Below the pieces are notes generated by a model. It was given only the letters and a program-made list of their open reading frames with translations, made no database searches and had not been told where the DNA came from. Position numbers and translations under genes: made by a program. A DNA stretch of 5,012 bases from Oscillospiraceae bacterium (GTDB lineage Bacteria > Bacillota > Clostridia > Oscillospirales > Ruminococcaceae), in the NCBI GenBank assembly GCA_029068025.1, contig JAIEDJ010000099.1:1-5012 (forward strand). Direction: 5' to 3'. Below are positions 1-4,954 of the stretch, piece by piece. How positions within the stretch are numbered: the first letter of the stretch is position 1; the number at the start of each line of letters is the position of its first letter.

Positions 1-4
1 GCAT

Positions 5-77
5 AATGCGTGCGCTCCGCTCCGCCGCGTGGAACCGCTTTTTGAAATTTCTCCTGCACCTTTAAAATGTTGACCTT
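5..77 (-). repeat. Degenerate dispersed repeat, copy 1 (minus orientation)
   Basis: Read on the minus strand, this stretch matches the leader of the secreted-protein gene (3279-3347) in three blocks at nearly constant spacing. AAGGTCAACATTTTAA (77-62) matches 15 of 16 bases. GAAATTTCAAAAAGCGG (51-35) matches 15 of 17. GAGCGCACGCATT (17-5) matches 10 of 13. The gaps between blocks are 10 and 17 bases here and 8 and 15 in the other copy. A further partial copy lies at 3243-3268. The element lies downstream of the minus-strand membrane-protein gene and may run off the left edge. Its function is unknown; no ORF or transposase accompanies it. Confidence 0.55.
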
Positions 78-92
78 TTTCTACAGTCTGCG

Positions 93-112
93 GGCGAAAT
101 TAAAATTTCGCC
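93..112. other. Small perfect hairpin downstream of minus-strand gene
   Basis: GGCGAAAT (93-100) and ATTTCGCC (105-112) are perfect reverse complements around TAAA, and the T and outer A of that loop can also pair. The hairpin lies about 80 bases past the stop codon of the minus-strand gene. It could be a 3'-end or termination structure for that transcript, but no T-tract follows it on either strand, so it is not a canonical Rho-independent terminator. A smaller dyad, ATGAA-A-TTCAT (117-127), sits next to it. It may belong to the adjacent repeat. Confidence 0.4.
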
Positions 113-191
113 ATTTATGAAATTCATGCGCGTTTATTGTGTTGATCTTAACCTTTTGTTTCGTGCTTATTGCATTGATCTTGGCGCTGCG

Positions 192-1505
192 CTATTTCTG
201 CTCTATCTTCTCACGAATGACCTCAAACGGAAGATTCCTTGTAGGCTGGGGCTTTCCGAAGCCGGGGAAAACATAATTATATTTAGTGATCCCGAAGCGC
301 GTGAGTATCTCGACCTTATACCCCTTGACAAACCACAGGAACTCCATCTTTTTGTAAGTAACGCTCTGCACGTCTGTGTAAAGGAAGCGCTCATCGGGCT
401 TTCCCTTTGACGTTATCACAAACTCTCTGCCGTTGGCACGGTAATTATACGCTCTGCCGTTGCGCATATAATTGATAAAAGTCCCGAATAAAAACGGCGC
501 CAAAAGTACCGCGATGATCTTTCCCACAGGCAGATCCCCATAATAAATATCCCTTAGAAGCATAAATGCTCCAAACCAGATCGCCGCCGCGATCACTATC
601 ATAATGACCGCCGTCCATGTCTTTACGACAACGCGGAACGTTCCCTGCGCCACAACGTCATTTACATCATGCTCTCTGCCGTCGCTGTCAAAATAGGTCG
701 GGGCACTGCGAACGATCTTTCCGTCAGCGCCGACAGCCGGCATATCGTCCGCGTAGCCGTTCACCGTCGGAGAAACACGCTGCGAAATATCGGGCAGCGG
801 AACGTTCTTCGCGGAAACGCCGGGCATCTCCGCGTCCTTGCCGAGTATCTTCTCAAGCCGCGACATCGCGGACTGCATCTCATCGGGCTTTTCCGAAACA
901 TTAACGGACAGCCCTTTGCTTGCCGCGCTGAGCTGGCGTTCTCTTTCCTCAGCCGCGCGGATAAGCTCAACACGCTCCTTGATTATATAGAACGGCGTGG
1001 TGTTCTCCGCTATGTAGTTATCCGAAACGATACCGAACTCCTCGCACGCGCCGTTGATCTTTACAGTGACGGTATATCCGCGCACGCTGCCACGTGCCAT
1101 TCTCGGAAGAAAGTGAACGGTCTGAACCTCGCTGTAGTATATCGTATGAGAAGTGCCGCCAACGATCGCGGTGAACTTATCCTCGTCCGCCAGATAGCTG
1201 CACCAGAATCCCTGCATAACAAACTTTATAATGACGATAGCAGCCGCGATGACCGCGACCCCGATCACAATAAACGACACGCCCGCCGCCAGCGGCACGA
1301 TCATAGAATCGCCGGACGCCTCGTTCACATCCTGTTTGACAAAGCTCGCGATCGCGAAAAAGATAAGCACCACCGCCGCGATCCCCGCTCCGATCATCAC
1401 CGCGATAACGATATGTTCAAATTTGTATGGCGCTCTGTATTTTCCGCTCGCGCTGAAGCCGAACCGCCCCTTGTCCTCAAGATTGGTATAATTTTTTTCA
1501 AGCAT
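192..1505 (-). CDS. Membrane protein with duplicated 2TM + PH-like domain
   Basis: This is a 437-aa integral membrane protein whose function I do not recognise. Hydrophobic helices are visible at about residues 31-54, 68-97, 295-317 and 328-346. Each helix pair is followed by a beta-rich domain (about 101-182 and 353-435), and the two domains are homologous. YSEVQTV (124-130) matches YTDVQSV (376-382), VRGY (141-144) matches VKGY (393-396) with exactly the same spacing, and PFYIIKERVE (171-180) matches PFEVIREKIE (426-435). The arrangement resembles bacterial PH-like (bPH/YcxB-type) membrane proteins; this is inference from pattern, not a database match. Residues 183-290 form a charged, probably cytoplasmic linker. 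The ATG at 1505 is supported by AAGGGTGAT (1520-1512), which matches the 3' part of the ideal Shine-Dalgarno sequence 6 bases upstream. It is transcribed alone, divergently from the antiporter gene. The large ORF on the opposite strand is a shadow. Confidence 0.85.
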   Translation of the reverse strand: MLEKNYTNLEDKGRFGFSASGKYRAPYKFEHIVIAVMIGAGIAAVVLIFFAIASFVKQDVNEASGDSMIVPLAAGVSFIVIGVAVIAAAIVIIKFVMQGFWCSYLADEDKFTAIVGGTSHTIYYSEVQTVHFLPRMARGSVRGYTVTVKINGACEEFGIVSDNYIAENTTPFYIIKERVELIRAAEERERQLSAASKGLSVNVSEKPDEMQSAMSRLEKILGKDAEMPGVSAKNVPLPDISQRVSPTVNGYADDMPAVGADGKIVRSAPTYFDSDGREHDVNDVVAQGTFRVVVKTWTAVIMIVIAAAIWFGAFMLLRDIYYGDLPVGKIIAVLLAPFLFGTFINYMRNGRAYNYRANGREFVITSKGKPDERFLYTDVQSVTYKKMEFLWFVKGYKVEILTRFGITKYNYVFPGFGKPQPTRNLPFEVIREKIEQK

Positions 1506-1593
1506 AAAACGATCACCCTTATTACAATAAATTTCAAAATAATTGATCTAATGCGTTTAAAACGCCGTTCTCCGCATAAATGCCCTTATTTCT

Positions 1594-1622
1594 ATTATAG
1601 CAAATAATCCGCGATATGTCAA
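1594..1622 (-). promoter_or_regulatory. Sigma-A promoter of the minus-strand membrane protein gene
   Basis: On the minus strand, TTGACA (1622-1617) and TATAAT (1599-1594) are both perfect consensus hexamers separated by exactly 17 bases. A TG one base before the -10 makes it an extended -10 promoter. Transcription should begin near 1587, giving a leader of about 80 nt that contains a small dyad (GCGTTT/AAACGC, 1553-1565) before the ribosome binding site at 1520-1512. Such a perfect promoter is expected to be intrinsically strong, so repression is plausible; see the palindrome at 1611-1632. Confidence 0.9.
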
Positions 1623-1632
1623 GACAAATCGC
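1611..1632. promoter_or_regulatory. Candidate operator palindrome over the -35 box
   Basis: GCGATATGTC (1611-1620) and GACAAATCGC (1623-1632) are reverse complements at 9 of 10 positions around a central AA. The -35 hexamer (1617-1622) lies inside the palindrome. A dimeric repressor bound here would block RNA polymerase at the divergent minus-strand promoter. The plus-strand promoter begins about 45 bp to the right and might also be affected. No regulator gene is encoded in the window and I do not recognise the motif as a known family site. Confidence 0.55.
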
Positions 1633-1677
1633 CAAAAATCGACTGCGGTTTCAGCAAAAAATTGTGAAGTTTGAACA

Positions 1678-1706
1678 TTGAATTCAACCGTGAAAAGTTC
1701 TATAAT
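1678..1706 (+). promoter_or_regulatory. Promoter of the antiporter gene
   Basis: TTGAAT (1678-1683; 4 of 6 to the -35 consensus) and a perfect TATAAT (1701-1706) are 17 bases apart. Transcription should start near 1713, giving a leader of about 95 nt. The -35 overlaps a perfect 10-bp palindrome, TTGAATTCAA (1678-1687). A 9-bp inverted repeat flanks the promoter and leader: AATTGTGAA (1660-1668) and TTCACAATT (1759-1767). Confidence 0.75.
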
Positions 1707-1714
1707 ATATAAGG

Positions 1715-1730
1715 TTCGGACTGTTCCGAA
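1715..1730 (+). promoter_or_regulatory. Hairpin at the 5' end of the antiporter leader
   Basis: TTCGGA (1715-1720) and TCCGAA (1725-1730) pair perfectly around a CTGT loop, within a few bases of the predicted transcription start. A 5'-terminal hairpin of this kind can stabilise an mRNA against decay. No T-tract follows, so it is not a terminator. Confidence 0.4.
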
Positions 1731-1768
1731 GCGGTATCCGAGCATTTCACGATGAATTTTCACAATTA

Positions 1769-1782
1769 AGATCCGCGGATCT
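1769..1782 (+). promoter_or_regulatory. 14-bp perfect palindrome upstream of the antiporter RBS
   Basis: AGATCCGCGGATCT (1769-1782) is a perfect 14-bp palindrome ending 8 bases before the Shine-Dalgarno sequence (AAGGCGGT, 1791-1798). In RNA it could fold as a 5-bp stem with a CGCG loop; in DNA it could be a protein binding site. A translational or transcriptional control role is possible but unproven. Confidence 0.4.
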
Positions 1783-1806
1783 GTATACTTAAGGCGGTAA
1801 TTATCT

Positions 1807-3048
1807 ATGGAAAGCTATGAATGTTTTAAGGATCTTGCGATAATACTTGTCGCTGCCAAGCTGTTTGGATTGTTTGCCAAAAAACTCAAGGCGCCGCAGG
1901 TCGTAGGTCAGATAGCTGCGGGACTGCTGATAGGACCCAGTATGCTGAATTTTGTAGGACAATCGGACTTTATCTCCACTATGGCGGAGATAGGCGTTGT
2001 GCTGCTGATGTTCTCGACGGGTCTTGAGACCAACCTCAGAGAGCTCGTCAAAACGGGCCCTGTGGCGCTTACCATTGCCTGCGCGGGCGTGTTTGTGCCG
2101 CTGGTGATGGGCTGGGCGCTGTACGGCTGCTTTTTCGGCTTCGCTCCGATCGGCTCGGAGGAATTTTTCAGGGGCGTGTTTATCGGAACGATAATGACGG
2201 CGACCTCTGTCAGCATTACTGTGCAGACGCTGCGCGAGCTGGGTCATCTCAAGGGCAGAGTCGGAACGATCATAGTCTCCTCCGCAATAATTGACGATGT
2301 TATCGGCATTATAGTGCTGACCTTTGTTATAGGCTTCAAATCCGCGGACTCCAAGCCGCTTGACGTTATTATCAAAACGCTGCTGTTCATCGCGTTCAGC
2401 GTTGTAGTCGGATTCCTGCTCTACAGACTGTTCAAGCTGCTGGACAAACGATTCTACCACCATCGGATGATCCCCATTTTCGGACTCGCGCTGTGCTTTA
2501 CCATGGCATACTGCGCCGAAAAATTTTTCGGGATCGCCGATATCACCGGCGCGTATATCGCGGGGATCATCCTGTGCAACCTCCGCGACGCGGAGTACAT
2601 CGCGGGCAAGATGGATATATCAAGCTATATGATCTTCGGTCCCGTGTTCTTCGCGTCCATCGGACTTAAAACCAATTTCGACGGCTTTTCGGTGCAGCTG
2701 CTGTGGTTCTCGCTGGCGTTTGTCGCGGTAGCGCTTATCTCCAAGATCATAGGCTGCGGTCTTGCCGCCAAGATCTGGAGATTCAACAACAGAGACGCCA
2801 TGAAGGTCGGCGTGGGAATGATGACGCGCGGAGAAGTCGCGCTCATCGTATCCCAGCAGGGACTCAGCGTGGGAATGGTAACTCCCGAATACTTCACATC
2901 GGTCATTCTGCTTATATTATGTTCGTCCGTTCTTTCGCCGATAATAATGAAGCTGCTTTACCGCGGCGAGGATAAGCCCGATCATGTATCTCCCGACGGA
3001 ACACACTCCGACATAGACGAGACCGACGAGGTATACGCGGAATACTGA
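1807..3048 (+). CDS. CPA2-family Na+/H+ antiporter (NapA/GerN-like)
   Basis: This is a 413-aa inner-membrane monovalent cation:proton antiporter of the CPA2 family, which exchanges Na+ (or K+) for H+ for ion and pH homeostasis. It is hydrophobic nearly throughout, consistent with 12-13 helices. Family landmarks are present in order: an early GxxxGLLIGP segment (about 34-44), LLMFSTGLE (66-74), the unwound-helix motif TATSVSIT (131-138), the paired acidic residues D163-D164 in AIIDDVIGI, GPVFFASIGL (278-287), a lysine at 313 that probably corresponds to the conserved core lysine of NapA-type transporters, and MTRGEVALIV (339-348). The DD pair points to the electrogenic Na+/H+ type rather than the Kef K+ efflux type, which has QD. 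There is no C-terminal TrkA-N/RCK domain. The length is close to NapA and GerN (about 385 aa) plus an acidic hydrophilic tail (about 386-413). The start is supported by AAGGCGGT at 1791-1798, 8 bases upstream. Ion specificity cannot be read from sequence. Confidence 0.9.
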   Translation: MESYECFKDLAIILVAAKLFGLFAKKLKAPQVVGQIAAGLLIGPSMLNFVGQSDFISTMAEIGVVLLMFSTGLETNLRELVKTGPVALTIACAGVFVPLVMGWALYGCFFGFAPIGSEEFFRGVFIGTIMTATSVSITVQTLRELGHLKGRVGTIIVSSAIIDDVIGIIVLTFVIGFKSADSKPLDVIIKTLLFIAFSVVVGFLLYRLFKLLDKRFYHHRMIPIFGLALCFTMAYCAEKFFGIADITGAYIAGIILCNLRDAEYIAGKMDISSYMIFGPVFFASIGLKTNFDGFSVQLLWFSLAFVAVALISKIIGCGLAAKIWRFNNRDAMKVGVGMMTRGEVALIVSQQGLSVGMVTPEYFTSVILLILCSSVLSPIIMKLLYRGEDKPDHVSPDGTHSDIDETDEVYAEY

Positions 3049-3139
3049 TACTTATCCCACTTAGAGTTTCTGATAAAATAGCAAGTAACTGTTCGGTAAT
3101 TGCCGCAATTTATTCAATAGTCTAAAGTGGGATTAGTAT
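3048..3139. repeat. 92-bp element with 18-19-bp terminal inverted repeats
   Basis: The left arm ATACTTATCCCACTTAGA (3048-3065) matches the reverse complement of 3121-3139 with one mismatch and one inserted base. Weaker complementarity continues inward, and a small dyad AATTG-CCG-CAATT (3098-3110) sits in the interior. The left arm starts at the last base of the antiporter stop codon and the right arm ends 40 bp before the next promoter. It encodes nothing. It could be a miniature inverted-repeat element (MITE-like), a bidirectional 3'-end structure or an mRNA-stabilising fold. No T-tract follows either arm, so simple intrinsic termination is unlikely, and no clear target-site duplication is visible at the ends. 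Confidence 0.6.
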
Positions 3140-3179
3140 AACAATTTCAGGGAAATCGAATATAAACTCTGTCCGACAC

Positions 3180-3208
3180 TTGACAATCCGAAAACTATCT
3201 GTTATAAT
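3180..3208 (+). promoter_or_regulatory. Consensus promoter of the secreted transglutaminase operon
   Basis: TTGACA (3180-3185) and TATAAT (3203-3208) are perfect consensus hexamers with a 17-base spacer, and TG one base before the -10 (3200-3201) gives an extended -10. Transcription should start near 3215, leaving an unusually long leader of about 160 nt before the ATG at 3378. Confidence 0.9.
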
Positions 3209-3242
3209 GTAATAAAGCAGTGTTATGGCGCTTAAGCCGAAA

Positions 3243-3268
3243 TCAACATTATAAACATGCAGGAAAAG
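3243..3268 (+). repeat. Dispersed repeat, partial copy
   Basis: This 26-base stretch begins TCAACATTATAAAC and matches 21 of 26 bases of the minus-strand repeat at 73-48. It also matches 18 of 26 bases of the unit 40 bases downstream (3283-3308), so the leader holds a degenerate tandem pair of the first repeat block. Confidence 0.45.
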
Positions 3269-3278
3269 TGCCTTCGCT

Positions 3279-3347
3279 AAGGTCAACGTTTTAATCGCGC
3301 ACGAAATTCCGAAAAGCGGTCATCACGTCATGACGTGCGCACGGTTT
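3279..3347 (+). repeat. Degenerate dispersed repeat, copy 2
   Basis: Three blocks match the minus strand of the window's left edge (5-77) in the same order and at similar spacing: 3279-3294 (15 of 16), 3303-3319 (15 of 17) and 3335-3347 (10 of 13). This copy forms most of the structured leader of the secreted-protein gene and includes the 14-bp palindrome at 3324-3337. The segment between blocks 2 and 3, where the palindrome sits, differs between the copies. Confidence 0.55.
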
Positions 3348-3377
3348 CGTAATTTCAAATTAAAATAAGGAGTTTGT

Positions 3378-4814
3378 ATGATGTTTAAGAGAGTATTAAG
3401 CACTGTCCTGGCAGCAGCCCTCTCTGCCGGAATGTTATGTCTGCCGGCAAACGCACAAAGCGTCTGCGAGACTGCCGTTGCAAAGGAATACACTGTTGCC
3501 GCAAGCTCCGTGGCGGCACCGACTGTAAATATTTCCTCCGGAAACTATATTGTCAAAGAAGGTCTTAAGATCACCCTTATTTCTCCGGACGGAGGGGAGA
3601 TCTGGTACAGTATGAACGGAACCGGCTTCCGCCGCTATACCGCTTCCCTGAACGTTACGCAGACGAGTACGCTGAGAGCGTATTCGGTAAAGAACGGCAA
3701 ACAAAGCACCATTGTAACCTATACATACAATCTTATCCCCATAGTATCAACAAGCCACTACTCCGGTACATACAACGGTCCGCAGCGTGTGTTCCTGAAC
3801 TGCGGCACAGATGGAGCCAAGATCTATTACACGCTGGACGGCAGCACTCCGAACGAGCGGTCCGCTGTATATTCGGCTTCGTCGGGTATCCTTATAGGAA
3901 ACTCCTCCACGCTTAAGATCGTCGCCATAAAAACCGGCTGGAGCAAAAACGTCAGAACATACAACTTTACGATAATCGGCGGACAGGATGTTTCCAATGA
4001 CCCGTATTTCGAGGGCGGGCTGATAAATGCCGGCACATCTCAGGGAAACACAGCGGGCAGTGACAGCATACTGGAAAATTACAAAAGCAAGTGGGGTTAC
4101 AATCAGCTGAGCACGACCCAGAAGTTTGTCTATGAAAGAATTTATACGGCGGCAAAGACCTATGCGGGACGCGTTGACATTACCGCGCTCAGAGTAAAGG
4201 CGGACGATTTTGATAAAGCGTTCTGGGCATTTGATTACGACAATCCGCAGTTTCTAACACTCGGCAGCGGCTACAGCTATTACTACTACCCCAGCACGGG
4301 ATATCTCCAGAGCTTTACGATCAAGTACGGCAGAACGGAAGCCGAGATTAAGAGCATTCAGCAAACGTTTGACACGACTGTCAGCAGTGTTGTCAGCGCG
4401 GCGAAGAATCAGCTCAGCGATTACGCCAAGCTCAAGTATATTCACGACTGGATCGTAAATCATACGGATTATACCTTGAACGGTCCTGCCTACAAGAGCG
4501 AAGCGGACGGTGCCGTAGTTTACGGCAAGGCGCTTTGCGAGGGCTATTCAAAGACGTTTATGTATATGGCGCAGGAGCTTGGATTTGACTGCATATGTGT
4601 TGTCGGCAGCGCCAACAATTCCTCGCATATGTGGAATATGGTAAAGCTGGGCGGTGTGTGGTATCATGTTGACGTGACCTTTGACGATCCGATAATGAGC
4701 AACGGCAGCAAGATGCTGAGCCATGAATACTTCCTTCTCAGTACATATCAGATAAGAAACACGCACACGATCGATAACCCGATCAATGTGCCCACCGCGA
4801 CCCGCAGCTATTAA
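3378..4814 (+). CDS. Secreted transglutaminase-like protein with two CHB_HEX_C modules
   Basis: This is a 478-aa exported protein. Residues 1-26 are a Sec signal peptide: MMFKR, a hydrophobic core, and ANA before the likely cut at 26/27. Two chitobiase/hexosaminidase C-terminal-like beta modules follow, at about 48-119 (weaker; EIWYSMNGTGF) and 121-199 (clear; AKIYYTLDGSTP). After a Gly/Ser/Asn-rich linker (about 200-235) comes a helical region ending in a Tyr-rich strand (GYSYYYYP, 298-305), and then the transglutaminase-like core. Its triad appears intact: C387 in GKALCEGYSKTF, H417 in SSHMWNMV and D432 in YHVDVTFDDP. Bacterial members of this superfamily include peptidases and cross-linking enzymes; the substrate is unknown. 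No dockerin, sortase motif or S-layer domain is seen, so it is probably released or held non-covalently, the beta modules perhaps binding wall or carbohydrate. AAGGAG (3367-3372) lies 5 bases before the first ATG and 8 before the second (3381), so either could start translation. Confidence 0.88.
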   Translation: MMFKRVLSTVLAAALSAGMLCLPANAQSVCETAVAKEYTVAASSVAAPTVNISSGNYIVKEGLKITLISPDGGEIWYSMNGTGFRRYTASLNVTQTSTLRAYSVKNGKQSTIVTYTYNLIPIVSTSHYSGTYNGPQRVFLNCGTDGAKIYYTLDGSTPNERSAVYSASSGILIGNSSTLKIVAIKTGWSKNVRTYNFTIIGGQDVSNDPYFEGGLINAGTSQGNTAGSDSILENYKSKWGYNQLSTTQKFVYERIYTAAKTYAGRVDITALRVKADDFDKAFWAFDYDNPQFLTLGSGYSYYYYPSTGYLQSFTIKYGRTEAEIKSIQQTFDTTVSSVVSAAKNQLSDYAKLKYIHDWIVNHTDYTLNGPAYKSEADGAVVYGKALCEGYSKTFMYMAQELGFDCICVVGSANNSSHMWNMVKLGGVWYHVDVTFDDPIMSNGSKMLSHEYFLLSTYQIRNTHTIDNPINVPTATRSY

Positions 4815-4831
4815 CGGAACCGGAGGCTCTT

Positions 4832-4954
4832 ATGGCAAAACGTTACGATAAAAACAAGAAGGATAAACGCCTTGAGCGCACGATAATGCGCAATTGGATA
4901 ATATGCGGTTTATCGCTTATTGGTATCATTGTATTGATGTTTTCATCCAGATAA
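4832..4954 (+). CDS. 40-aa single-helix membrane protein
   Basis: A short ORF of 40 codons begins MAKRYDKNKKDKRLER and continues into one hydrophobic segment (about residues 22-37, starting WIICGLSLIG), ending SSR and TAA. The highly basic N-terminus followed by a single helix predicts a small membrane protein with its N-terminus in the cytoplasm. A strong Shine-Dalgarno, CGGAGG (4821-4826), lies 5 bases before the ATG, which starts only 17 bases after the stop codon of the secreted-protein gene. Cotranscription is therefore very likely. I do not recognise the family. It could be a small accessory or anchoring protein for the upstream enzyme, or unrelated. Confidence 0.75.
   Translation: MAKRYDKNKKDKRLERTIMRNWIICGLSLIGIIVLMFSSR

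Larger units (their letters stand above)
3215..3377 (+). promoter_or_regulatory. Long structured 5' leader of the secreted-protein mRNA
   Basis: The region between the predicted transcription start and the ATG is about 160 nt and carries no supported ORF. Visible structure includes GCTTAAGC (palindrome, near 3230), a CCTT-CGCT-AAGG hairpin (3271-3282), and a nested fold at 3301-3350. In that fold, ACGAAA (3301-3306) and CCG (3309-3311) pair with CGG (3342-3344) and TTTCGT (3345-3350). It encloses the perfect 14-bp palindrome CACGTCATGACGTG (3324-3337). The fold ends 16 bases before the Shine-Dalgarno AAGGAG (3367-3372). I do not recognise a known riboswitch class, and no intrinsic terminator (stem plus U-run) is seen, so control of translation or RNA stability would be more likely than attenuation. 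Confidence 0.5.

Noticed and set aside
117..410. 97-codon frame on the plus strand at the left edge
   Set aside because: It overlaps the 3' end of the minus-strand gene, has no Shine-Dalgarno sequence, and its start lies within small hairpins and repeats.
669..1607. 312-codon open frame on the plus strand opposite the membrane-protein gene
   Set aside because: Its product is rich in Arg, His and Asp with no recognisable domain. It lies antisense to a gene with clear membrane helices, an internal duplication, a good ribosome binding site and a perfect promoter, so it is a shadow.
1557..1763. 68-codon frame on the minus strand in the divergent intergenic region
   Set aside because: It covers both divergent promoters and the candidate operator and has no ribosome binding site.
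1801..2463. 220-codon open frame on the minus strand opposite the antiporter gene
   Set aside because: The product is low-complexity and rich in Arg, Gln and His, and it is antisense to the conserved antiporter core; a shadow frame.
3225..3280. Two tiny leader ORFs (MALKPKSTL at 3225-3254 and MQEKCLR at 3257-3280) in the transglutaminase leader
   Set aside because: Neither has a convincing Shine-Dalgarno sequence or a run of regulatory codons, and no attenuator stem with a U-tract follows.
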